Source of the DNA: CAZHRJ01 sp964534765
Lineage (GTDB): Bacteria; Lindowbacteria; 2-12-FULL-62-27
Reading direction: 5' to 3'
DNA: 8,379 nucleotides
Assembly: GCA_964534765.1 (NCBI GenBank)
Contig: CAZHRJ010000129.1
Location: 1-8,379, forward strand
In this document: piece by piece, positions 1 through 5,830 of the stretch
Layout: every line of letters begins with the position of its first letter
How positions within the stretch are numbered: the first letter of the stretch is position 1
Program-made: the position numbers and the translations under genes
Notes under the pieces: model-generated
Databases searched by the model: none
Seen by the model: the letters and a program-made list of their open reading frames with translations, nothing else
Told to the model about the DNA's origin: nothing

Positions 1-2
1 AC

Positions 3-2021
3 TGTACCGTTGTCGTCAAATTCGATTCCTACAGTTCCGGTCTCTGGACCACGCCCCGGATGATCTCCGGCGACACCACCGACCTTATCTCCACCCAGAT
101 CGGCGAGACCTACACCTACACCTGGGACCTCTCCGGCCAGTTCCCGCCCGATACCCGGATCCCCAGCGTCCGCCTTCGCATCGAAATCTGGGACGGATTC
201 GACACCTACACCGAAACCTCCGGATTCTTCGGCGTCAATACCACCGACACCATCGATATCCTCACTCCCGACAGCGGCTACGCCACCGAATTCGACACGG
301 GCCCACGCGTCTCGGCCCGGGTCGGCCGACGACACGCGGGCGACTCGGCGGTCCTCTACGTCAACGCCGTCGCCAAGGAAACCACCACCCTCAACGCGAA
401 CGGCTCCTGCACGTTTTCCCCGACGGTTTTAAGCGGCCGGAACGACACCGTGATGGTGATGTTCATCGACAAGGATTATCGGCTCAACCTCGCGCAGGAC
501 ACGATCACGATGCACAAGGTCACCTGCTCCGATGTCTTTCAGGATTCGTTCACCGGCTACACTTCGGGACAGCAATCGGCCGGTGTCCTGGGCGGTTTTT
601 GCTGGCGGATGCAGGGCGACACCCACCCCTCACAGCTCGGCGTCACGAGCGGCGCCTTCCGGCTGGCCAACACCGACGCGGGCGGCGGCCGGGGTGGCTG
701 GGAAACCTGGACGACGGCGGTGTTGGACGTGGTGGCCTACGATACGGTCAAAATCAATTTCTCTTTCTTCACCAGCGGCGCCACCGGCTGGGACAGCACC
801 AAACGGCTCCAGGGTATGTGGGATACCGGGTTTGGATACCAGCTCTTTTTCGATTCGGTTTCAGGCGTCAACAACTCCGCCCCGCAGGAATCGACCGCCT
901 TCGCTCGCGTTGGCGACTCCCTCGTCGTGGTGTTTTCGGCCTTTACCCAGGACGCGACGGGCGAGTTTTACAATATCGACACCCTGACCATCGAAGGCGG
1001 CGTGATCGGGACGGTCAGCGTCGACAGCGATCCGCAGGACACCCTCCTCGCGCTCCCGACGGACGGTGAAACCTACTCGGCGAACGTCACGATCCAGTAC
1101 TGGGTCAGTGACCCCGACAGCAACACCTGCACAACGATTATTCAGTTCAGCAAGGACGGCGGAACAACCTGGCAGAACCTGACCGTGTCCGACACCACCG
1201 ACACCGGCGACCTCTACGCGCCGACTTTTGGCGACACCAAGACCGCCGTGTGGCGATCCAAAGCCGATCTGTCGGAAACCCGTGTCCTCGCGGTCCGTAT
1301 CCGGGTGATGCCGCGCGACTTCGGCGGCAACGGCATCGAGGATACCACCCTCCGGTTCGGCATCGACAACCAGGAATGCACCAGCATCGCCTTCTGCACC
1401 GCCATCGCCGATGTCATCGCTCCCGACACCGGTGTCTACCTCTACTGGCGGCCGTCGAACATGGAGGACTCCAAAGGATACAACGTCTACCGCAGCGTCA
1501 CGACCGACACGCGGGTGTCCAGCAAGATCAACACGTCGGTCATCGTCGACAGTTTCGGGTTCAAGGATTCCTCCGGCATCCGCGGCGATACCTATTACTA
1601 CTACGTCACGGTCGTCGACACGTATGACAACGAGAGCGACAGCTCGATTATGCTTTCAGGCCCGAATCTGATCGTGTTGAAATCGGTCACCAGGGATTCC
1701 AGTAATCCTCACCGGCTCCGGCCCGGCGACACCTTTGCCTTTCAAATCCAGTTGTTCAATAACGGTTTCGCCCCGGCCGTCGGCGTGGTCGTCCACGATT
1801 ACGTGCCCGACATGGCGCAGTACACCGAAACCGCAACCGTGACATCCATCGGGACCACGTGGATCATTCAGTATCGGGTCTCAGGCGCGAGCGGTGAGGA
1901 CGTCTGGCAGACCCCGGTGGTCGACAGCTCCACGATTGTCCGGATGACCCGGTCCGTCAGAATCGATCCTCGCAGCGATACGTTGAGCGACACCCTGCGG
2001 GTCGTGGTGAAAATCCAATGA
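3..2021 (+). CDS. Large multidomain secreted/surface protein, 5'-partial (Ig-like, FN3-like and DUF11-type domains)
   Basis: The frame is open to the left edge (first whole codon at 3; first ATG at 60), so the true start and export signal lie outside the window; about 672 codons are visible. In order I see beta-rich sequence (to about 540), a Trp/Gly-rich jelly-roll-like stretch without an assignable family (about 540-1030), an Ig-like domain with a DGGTTW motif (about 1038-1370), an FN3-like domain ending in a YYYYVTVVDTYDNES strand (about 1395-1655), and a C-terminal DUF11-type domain (about 1659-2010) with the family's typical RPGDTFAFQIQ and NNGFAPAVGVVVHDYVP strands. DUF11 domains are known from bacterial surface proteins. 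There is no enzyme motif, sortase signal or type IX sorting domain at the end. Asp-Thr pairs are unusually frequent. The stop overlaps the next start by 4 bases, so the two are probably co-translated. A role as an adhesin or matrix protein is inferred. Confidence 0.85.
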   Translation, partial: CTVVVKFDSYSSGLWTTPRMISGDTTDLISTQIGETYTYTWDLSGQFPPDTRIPSVRLRIEIWDGFDTYTETSGFFGVNTTDTIDILTPDSGYATEFDTGPRVSARVGRRHAGDSAVLYVNAVAKETTTLNANGSCTFSPTVLSGRNDTVMVMFIDKDYRLNLAQDTITMHKVTCSDVFQDSFTGYTSGQQSAGVLGGFCWRMQGDTHPSQLGVTSGAFRLANTDAGGGRGGWETWTTAVLDVVAYDTVKINFSFFTSGATGWDSTKRLQGMWDTGFGYQLFFDSVSGVNNSAPQESTAFARVGDSLVVVFSAFTQDATGEFYNIDTLTIEGGVIGTVSVDSDPQDTLLALPTDGETYSANVTIQYWVSDPDSNTCTTIIQFSKDGGTTWQNLTVSDTTDTGDLYAPTFGDTKTAVWRSKADLSETRVLAVRIRVMPRDFGGNGIEDTTLRFGIDNQECTSIAFCTAIADVIAPDTGVYLYWRPSNMEDSKGYNVYRSVTTDTRVSSKINTSVIVDSFGFKDSSGIRGDTYYYYVTVVDTYDNESDSSIMLSGPNLIVLKSVTRDSSNPHRLRPGDTFAFQIQLFNNGFAPAVGVVVHDYVPDMAQYTETATVTSIGTTWIIQYRVSGASGEDVWQTPVVDSSTIVRMTRSVRIDPRSDTLSDTLRVVVKIQ

Positions 2022-3166
2022 GGCGAGACATGAAAAATATTTCTTTACCGCAGAGGCTCTGCGCCTCCGCGGTGAAGATTTTGATTTTGTCCATCGTCCT
2101 CCGGACCCCCCCCTCCGAGGCGATCGTGTTTGACACTATCTACGTCAAAACCGTCGGCATCCACAGCGCCGCCATATCCTGGCAGTCCGATACCCTGACC
2201 ATGGGCCAAATCGAATACGGTCTCGCCTCCGAAAAACAGGACCTCGTTTCCATCGGACTCGATCATGCCCGCCCGCACCTCTCACTCCTCTTTGACCTCC
2301 TCGAAGGCGAGCACTACACCTTCAGAGTCAAGGCCCGAACCAAATCCGGGGACGAGATTCGAAGCAACCTCATGGGATTCCGCACGCATGGAACGCCGTT
2401 CCCGAAAATCCTGCAAGCCGGCGTGGCCAACCCGACGGTGGAGGGCGGCACGCTTGTGTGGAAATCGAACATCCCCACCCGGGGCGTCTTTGAATGCGGG
2501 TACGATACTTCCTACGGATTCCGAAAAGAGGACCCGGAGTTCGGGTATATCCATGAGGTCGTAATCTCGCGTTTTAATCCGAGAAAAGTCATCCACTATC
2601 GTATCACGGCCGTCGACACCCGCGGACTTGAGCCGGCGCCGACTATCAGCACGTTCAAGACCGCCGAAAAAAACATCGCGCTCGGCGCGCGCGTCACGGG
2701 GACGTTCGACCGCAGCGCCGAACCGGGTGTGATTCTCGATTCGCCGCCGATCATCAGCCGCGTCACCGACGGCCAGGCCGATTACTTCGGCGGCATGGCC
2801 TCCTCCGGCGACCCGGCCCGCGCGATGCAGTGGGTGGAAATCGACCTGGGAAAAATAACGTTCGCCGGCGAGATCAACACCCTCTGGTGGCAGCTGGCTT
2901 GCCCCACGAAATTCTCCGTCAAGCACAGTCTGGATCAAGAGCGGTGGATCAGCCTTGGCGATACGTTCGACGCGTCGAAGGGACTGTCTCAGCGCAGCGG
3001 CTCCGGCGATCCGGCGTGGGAACTCGGCGTTCCCGTCGGAAACGTCCTGATCCGGTACGTTCGCATCGAAATTCCGTACGGCGCGCCGTACTATCGGCGG
3101 TTTTCAAAATTTACGTTTGTGTCTCTTTTTGAAGTCAAAGTTTTCCCGCCGGACGAGTTCCGTTAA
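2018..3166 (+). CDS. Secreted protein with two FN3-like domains and a C-terminal F5/8 type C (discoidin) domain
   Basis: A 382-residue protein starting with ATG at 2018, inside the ATGA overlap with the upstream stop; GGTGA at 2006-2010 could serve as its ribosome binding site. An alternative ATG at 2030 would give a shorter, more typical signal peptide (MKN, then the hydrophobic run ILILSIVL). Residues about 38-126 and 127-216 are two FN3-like domains of the type seen at the N-terminus of purple acid phosphatases (IHSAAISWQSD, GQIEYG, YTFRVKA; TLVWKSNIPTRGVFECGY, HYRITAVD). Residues about 219-378 match the F5/8 type C fold: NIALGARVTG start, VTDGQ, QWVEIDLGK, FSVKHSLDQERW, RYVRIEIP and a closing FEVKVF strand. 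This family binds glycans or lipids outside the cell. No phosphatase or glycosidase domain follows, so it appears to be a binding protein only. Ligand unknown; surface glycan binding is inferred. Confidence 0.85.
   Translation: MRRDMKNISLPQRLCASAVKILILSIVLRTPPSEAIVFDTIYVKTVGIHSAAISWQSDTLTMGQIEYGLASEKQDLVSIGLDHARPHLSLLFDLLEGEHYTFRVKARTKSGDEIRSNLMGFRTHGTPFPKILQAGVANPTVEGGTLVWKSNIPTRGVFECGYDTSYGFRKEDPEFGYIHEVVISRFNPRKVIHYRITAVDTRGLEPAPTISTFKTAEKNIALGARVTGTFDRSAEPGVILDSPPIISRVTDGQADYFGGMASSGDPARAMQWVEIDLGKITFAGEINTLWWQLACPTKFSVKHSLDQERWISLGDTFDASKGLSQRSGSGDPAWELGVPVGNVLIRYVRIEIPYGAPYYRRFSKFTFVSLFEVKVFPPDEFR
2047..2073. repeat. Hairpin-forming repeat inside the signal-peptide coding sequence
   Basis: Arms ACCGCAGAGGC (2047-2057) and GCCTCCGCGGT (2063-2073) pair with one mismatch around the 5-base loop TCTGC. 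The accgcagaggc(g)cagag type of sequence is one I remember as a short dispersed repeat in many environmental bacterial genomes; that is memory, not a search. Here it is read through in frame as part of PQRLCASAVK. Confidence 0.55.
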
Positions 3167-3176
3167 ATGTCCGGCG
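3147..3176. other. Inverted repeat spanning the stop codon of the F5/8C gene
   Basis: CGCCGGAC (3147-3154) and GTCCGGCG (3169-3176) form a perfect 8-bp stem around a 14-base loop that contains the TAA stop at 3164-3166. No run of T follows, so it is not a typical Rho-independent terminator. It may stabilise the 3' end of the upstream message or partly separate it from the next gene. Confidence 0.5.
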
Positions 3177-3191
3177 CCGATTTCTCGTCCT

Positions 3192-3274
3192 CGCCCTACC
3201 GATGGGTCGGGCGTAAGCATAGATGTTCGCCGGGATCTGACGATCCCGAACAAGTTTCAAGCCTTGAAAGGAGG
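3192..3274 (+). promoter_or_regulatory. Structured 5' leader with three hairpins ending at the ribosome binding site
   Basis: Three compact stems fill the leader of the next gene. (1) CGCCC 3192-3196 with GGGCG 3209-3213, plus inner ACC/GGT closing a GATG loop. (2) CGGGATC 3231-3237 with GATCCCG 3242-3248, loop TGAC. (3) TTTCAA 3255-3260 with TTGAAA 3264-3269, directly against the AAAGGAGG ribosome binding site (3267-3274). GGCG at 3210-3213 can instead pair with CGCC at 3228-3231, which would exclude stem 1 and disturb stem 2, so the leader could switch between two folds. I do not recognise a known riboswitch class; the conserved GCAAAGC block of the cyclic-di-GMP-I class is absent. Confidence 0.4.
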
Positions 3275-3280
3275 CTTTTC

Positions 3281-4552
3281 ATGTCACGTAACGTAATGTC
3301 TCTGCTCGTGGCGGTTCTTCTGATCGGCGCGGCGGCTGTGCCGTCGTTTGCCCTTGGAACGAACGCCGACACGGGCCAAATTTCAAACGGGTTTTTTACC
3401 GCGGGGGATACCGTCCCCAAGTCTTTCGGCCGGGTATCGGTGTCATACTGGACCACAACGACCCTGGCGGACTCGGTTTTTCGTGGGCCGGGCTCCTCGG
3501 ATTCTCAGTCGGTTGATACCGGGTTTGACCTCGCGGTGATCGCCAGCCCCGCGGATACCAATCTCAACGCCGGCGACACCGGCAAGTTCGTCTATGGGAT
3601 CCTGAATCAAAGCAACGCCACGATCCGCATAGACGTCGACTCGCTCGTGATTGCTCTGGGCGACTCCTTCACCAACTGGTCCGCGGGCGTTGCCGGCGCC
3701 GGGGCGCATGTCATTTACTGGGACAGACTCAATGACAGTCTGTACTCGTCCGGCGGCACTGTTGACACGTGGTTGTCCTCGCCTGACTCGTCTCTCCGAC
3801 TGGCGCCCGGACAACTTCAGCAGGTGATCGTCACGATCAAAATCCCCACAACCGCCAACGACGGTGAATCAAGCCATTTGGGTATCCAGATCACCGACAA
3901 TGCCTTTTTGGTGGTCGGCACAACCCCAGCAGGATCGAATGGCGATTCCTGGGAGGCCGGTGTTCCGGTCTACACCGGAAGCGGCGTCGGCAACGACACC
4001 CAGTGGGACACGGTCAGTGTCACCTGTGTCGGACCCAACATTTTGGTTGCGAAGGATGTCTATGAGCTGACGTCGGGCAGATCCAGGCCTGGCGACACGC
4101 TCGTGTGCATGATCACCTTCGACAACGACGGTGGGGACACGGCCAAAGGTGTTCAGATCTATGACGCTATTCCGCAGTTTACGCGTTACGTCAAAAACAC
4201 AGCGGATAGCGGCAATGTCTGCTTCGACACCTACACCTCCTGCGTCTCCGGCAACAACAACCAGACGCTTGTCAACTTCGGCGATTCGGATATCGCCGTC
4301 GCTTTCGATACGGATGCCGCCGGTGAGGATGCCACTTTTGATGATACCGAGGCATTCCAGGCGGATACGATTGCGACTCCGATTTCCGCGCTGAAACGAC
4401 CGGTATCGGTTATTCGCTGGACGCTCAAGGGAAGACTCGGAGCGCAATCAAGTTCGGATGCTGACGTGAACACCTCGGCCAGTTTTATTGGCAGTACCGC
4501 CAGCGGCAATCTGGACTGCGGACGCGTGGAATACCGCGTCGTCATCGAATAA
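3281..4552 (+). CDS. Secreted Asp/Thr/Ser-rich surface protein with C-terminal DUF11-type domain
   Basis: A 423-residue protein. ATG at 3281 is preferred because AAAGGAGG (3267-3274) sits 6 bases upstream and a classic signal peptide follows at once: MSRN, hydrophobic core SLLVAVLLIGAAAV, then PSFA before the mature LGTNADTG. The frame runs open back to 3167 without a better start. The mature part is acidic and poor in Lys/Arg. Residues about 82-200 form a first beta-sandwich (FDLAVIASPADTNLNAGDTG, KFVYGILNQSN) of the CARDB/DUF11 kind. Residues about 251-423 start with GPNILVAKDVYE, include SRPGDTLVCMITFDNDGGD and VQIYDAIP, and match the last domain of the first gene in the window, so the two share a module. 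No membrane anchor or sorting signal is visible at the end (YRVVIE). The strong ribosome binding site suggests abundant product. An extracellular structural or adhesive role is inferred. Confidence 0.88.
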   Translation: MSRNVMSLLVAVLLIGAAAVPSFALGTNADTGQISNGFFTAGDTVPKSFGRVSVSYWTTTTLADSVFRGPGSSDSQSVDTGFDLAVIASPADTNLNAGDTGKFVYGILNQSNATIRIDVDSLVIALGDSFTNWSAGVAGAGAHVIYWDRLNDSLYSSGGTVDTWLSSPDSSLRLAPGQLQQVIVTIKIPTTANDGESSHLGIQITDNAFLVVGTTPAGSNGDSWEAGVPVYTGSGVGNDTQWDTVSVTCVGPNILVAKDVYELTSGRSRPGDTLVCMITFDNDGGDTAKGVQIYDAIPQFTRYVKNTADSGNVCFDTYTSCVSGNNNQTLVNFGDSDIAVAFDTDAAGEDATFDDTEAFQADTIATPISALKRPVSVIRWTLKGRLGAQSSSDADVNTSASFIGSTASGNLDCGRVEYRVVIE

Positions 4553-4802
4553 GGACGGAGGAACAGCGAAGCGCCTGAATGTGGATAGACGGGAGACGTG
4601 TACCTAGCGTGTGCGTAAATGCTGGACTGGTTTACGTATTGTTGCCGGGCCGTCTTCCATAATTTCCACAGGGAAGGACAACTAAAGAATGCAAGGTGTT
4701 TGACGGCTGATCTCCGGAGGATGGCCATCTTCCGGAGGATTCGGCGGTCGGACGTGACATCGGCGGGACGGTAAGATCGAAACTCGAGATCGATCTTAAA
4801 CC
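4553..4802. other. Gene-poor stretch with palindromes before the assembly gap
   Basis: No convincing gene. Three inverted repeats are visible: CGTAAA 4614-4619 with TTTACG 4631-4636; a 22-base near-palindrome at 4714-4735 centred on GATGGCCATC with CCGGA/TCCGG ends (two G-T pairs if folded as RNA); and TAAGATCGA 4772-4780 with TCGATCTTA 4790-4798. TCCGGAGGAT also occurs twice directly (4713-4722 and 4731-4740). None is followed by a T-run, so none is a standard terminator on the + strand. Confidence 0.5.
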
Positions 4803-4902
4803 NNNNNNNNNNNNNNNNNNNNNNNNNNNNNNNNNNNNNNNNNNNNNNNNNNNNNNNNNNNNNNNNNNNNNNNNNNNNNNNNNNNNNNNNNNNNNNNNNN
4901 NN
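4803..4902. other. Assembly gap of 100 N
   Basis: Exactly 100 unknown bases, the conventional length for a scaffold gap of unknown size. The order and true distance of the two flanking contigs are therefore not proven by this sequence. Confidence 0.97.
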
Positions 4903-5830
4903 TGCCGGTAAGTCTCCTTTCGGCGGCGTCTCATCCGGTCCAATCCCGGATGGATCCGCTTATTTTCCCGCATGACACGGAAGTTTTTCGTGGAATGCGC
5001 GGAACCGGAGACCAGCCTTGCAGTACTGTCTTTCCACAGGTGCGTGATGCGGTGTAACGGTCCGTTGTCGGGAGAAGTTTATGGATGAGGGGATTGGTCC
5101 GCCCCGGATGCGGAAATCCCGCGGAAATGTCGCGGATTTCCCGGCGGGTGGGATCGCTCCGTCTTCGTCCAGGAAAGGCTCGACAGGTACGGATCGTGTG
5201 TAACGGGTAAAGTCTCCCGCCCGTAGCACGCATCGACCTTCGCCCAACCGGTCCGTCTCGACGGAACCGGTCGGCGCGGAAGGACCATTCAGGCGCGCGG
5301 ATATCAACGGGGAGAGTCTAGTCTGATCCCCCGGGGATAGCCTAGCACCCATGGACCCCTGGTCCGGAGGGCAACCTCCGCCGGGTCCTGAGGTGGCAAT
5401 TCGATCCTCGCCTTCAGGGGAGGATCCGCCTCCGCGTGACGGACTTGCTTCGGCAGGTCCGCCAGGCCGCCCGCCGGGTGTATCCGGCGGAAAAGTTCCA
5501 AGGCCCACGCGCGGCGGTGCATCGCCACCGACGGTACCGCGGTTGGAGTTGCCTTGCGCCAACGGTCCTGGAGTTCGGCTTAGACCTTCTTCAGTCGGTC
5601 CCCCACCGGATTTTCTACGGTCGGGACCTGAAGAGGCACAGCCGCCTCCGGGTAAGTTCATATCAGTGAGGACTGGAGCGTATTTCGCCCAGCCTCCAAG
5701 GCCTAAGGGAACGAGTCCGCCTCAATCCCCCTGGATAGGGGAAAAACCGGACTTCATCCCTAATTCGCACCGGCAAGTGCCGGTCGACCCCGCTCCTTTA
5801 GGTGAGGGGGAGACTCTGCGCGGCAGTCAT
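4903..5830. other. Hairpin-dense region without a confident gene; possible structured RNA
   Basis: Stems seen: CATCCGG/CCGGATG 4932-4952; GGAAATC plus CGCG arms 5112-5141 (11 bp, one bulge); ACCGGT plus CCGT arms 5247-5271 around CTCG (10 bp, one bulge); CGGAGG/CCTCCG 5365-5380 with a GCAA (GNRA-type) loop; GATCCTC/GAGGATC 5403-5426; a 9-bp stem 5440-5461 with a cTTCGg loop; CCGCCGG/CCGGCGG 5471-5490; GGTCCC/GGGACC 5597-5628 with inner ACCG/CGGT; CTGG-GCG/CGC-CCAG 5673-5692; ACCGGC/GCCGGT 5769-5784. Several frames on both strands are open here, giving Pro/Gly/Arg-rich products typical of non-coding frames in GC-rich DNA. I cannot match any known RNA family (RNase P, tmRNA, SRP, rRNA). It could also be decayed coding DNA. 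Confidence 0.4.
5346..5669 (+). pseudogene. Possible gene remnant (coding-like base periodicity, product not recognised)
   Basis: The frame is open from just after TAG 5343-5345 to TGA 5667-5669 (108 sense codons; a GTG at 5436 would leave 77). In the GTG-to-stop part, by my hand count, third positions are about 74% G/C and second positions are clearly lower, the pattern of a real gene in this genome. The product contains RVTDLLRQVRQAARRVYPAEK, read here as 20-residue or shorter fragments, and LEFGLDLLQS; I recognise no family. A frame on the opposite strand (stop side 5304, GTG 5528) shows the same kind of bias and reads MHRRAWALELFRRIHPAGG, broken by a TAA upstream. I cannot decide which strand, if either, was coding. 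No ribosome binding site supports a start. Confidence 0.2.

Noticed and set aside
3147..3213. Rho-independent terminator between the second and third genes
   Set aside because: Stems are present but no run of T follows either of them.
3192..3274. Cyclic-di-GMP-I riboswitch upstream of the surface protein gene
   Set aside because: The conserved GCAAAGC-type block and the three-way layout are missing; only generic hairpins are seen.
4579..4662. Small + strand frame (27 codons) after the third gene
   Set aside because: The GGAGG at 4557-4561 is about 17 bases from the ATG, too far, and the product shows no recognisable feature.
4700..4728. TTGACG at 4700 as a promoter -35 box
   Set aside because: No -10-like hexamer lies 16-18 bases downstream (GGCCAT at 17).
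5160..5205. tmRNA-like motif (GGCTCGACAGG resembling the tmRNA 5' region)
   Set aside because: No matching acceptor end, no T-arm and no tag-coding frame could be found at a sensible distance.
4960..5661. 233-codon open frame on the - strand
   Set aside because: Gly/Pro/Arg-rich, no start signal, and its third positions are the least G/C-rich column over 5346-5661, the opposite of a real gene here; no recognisable family.
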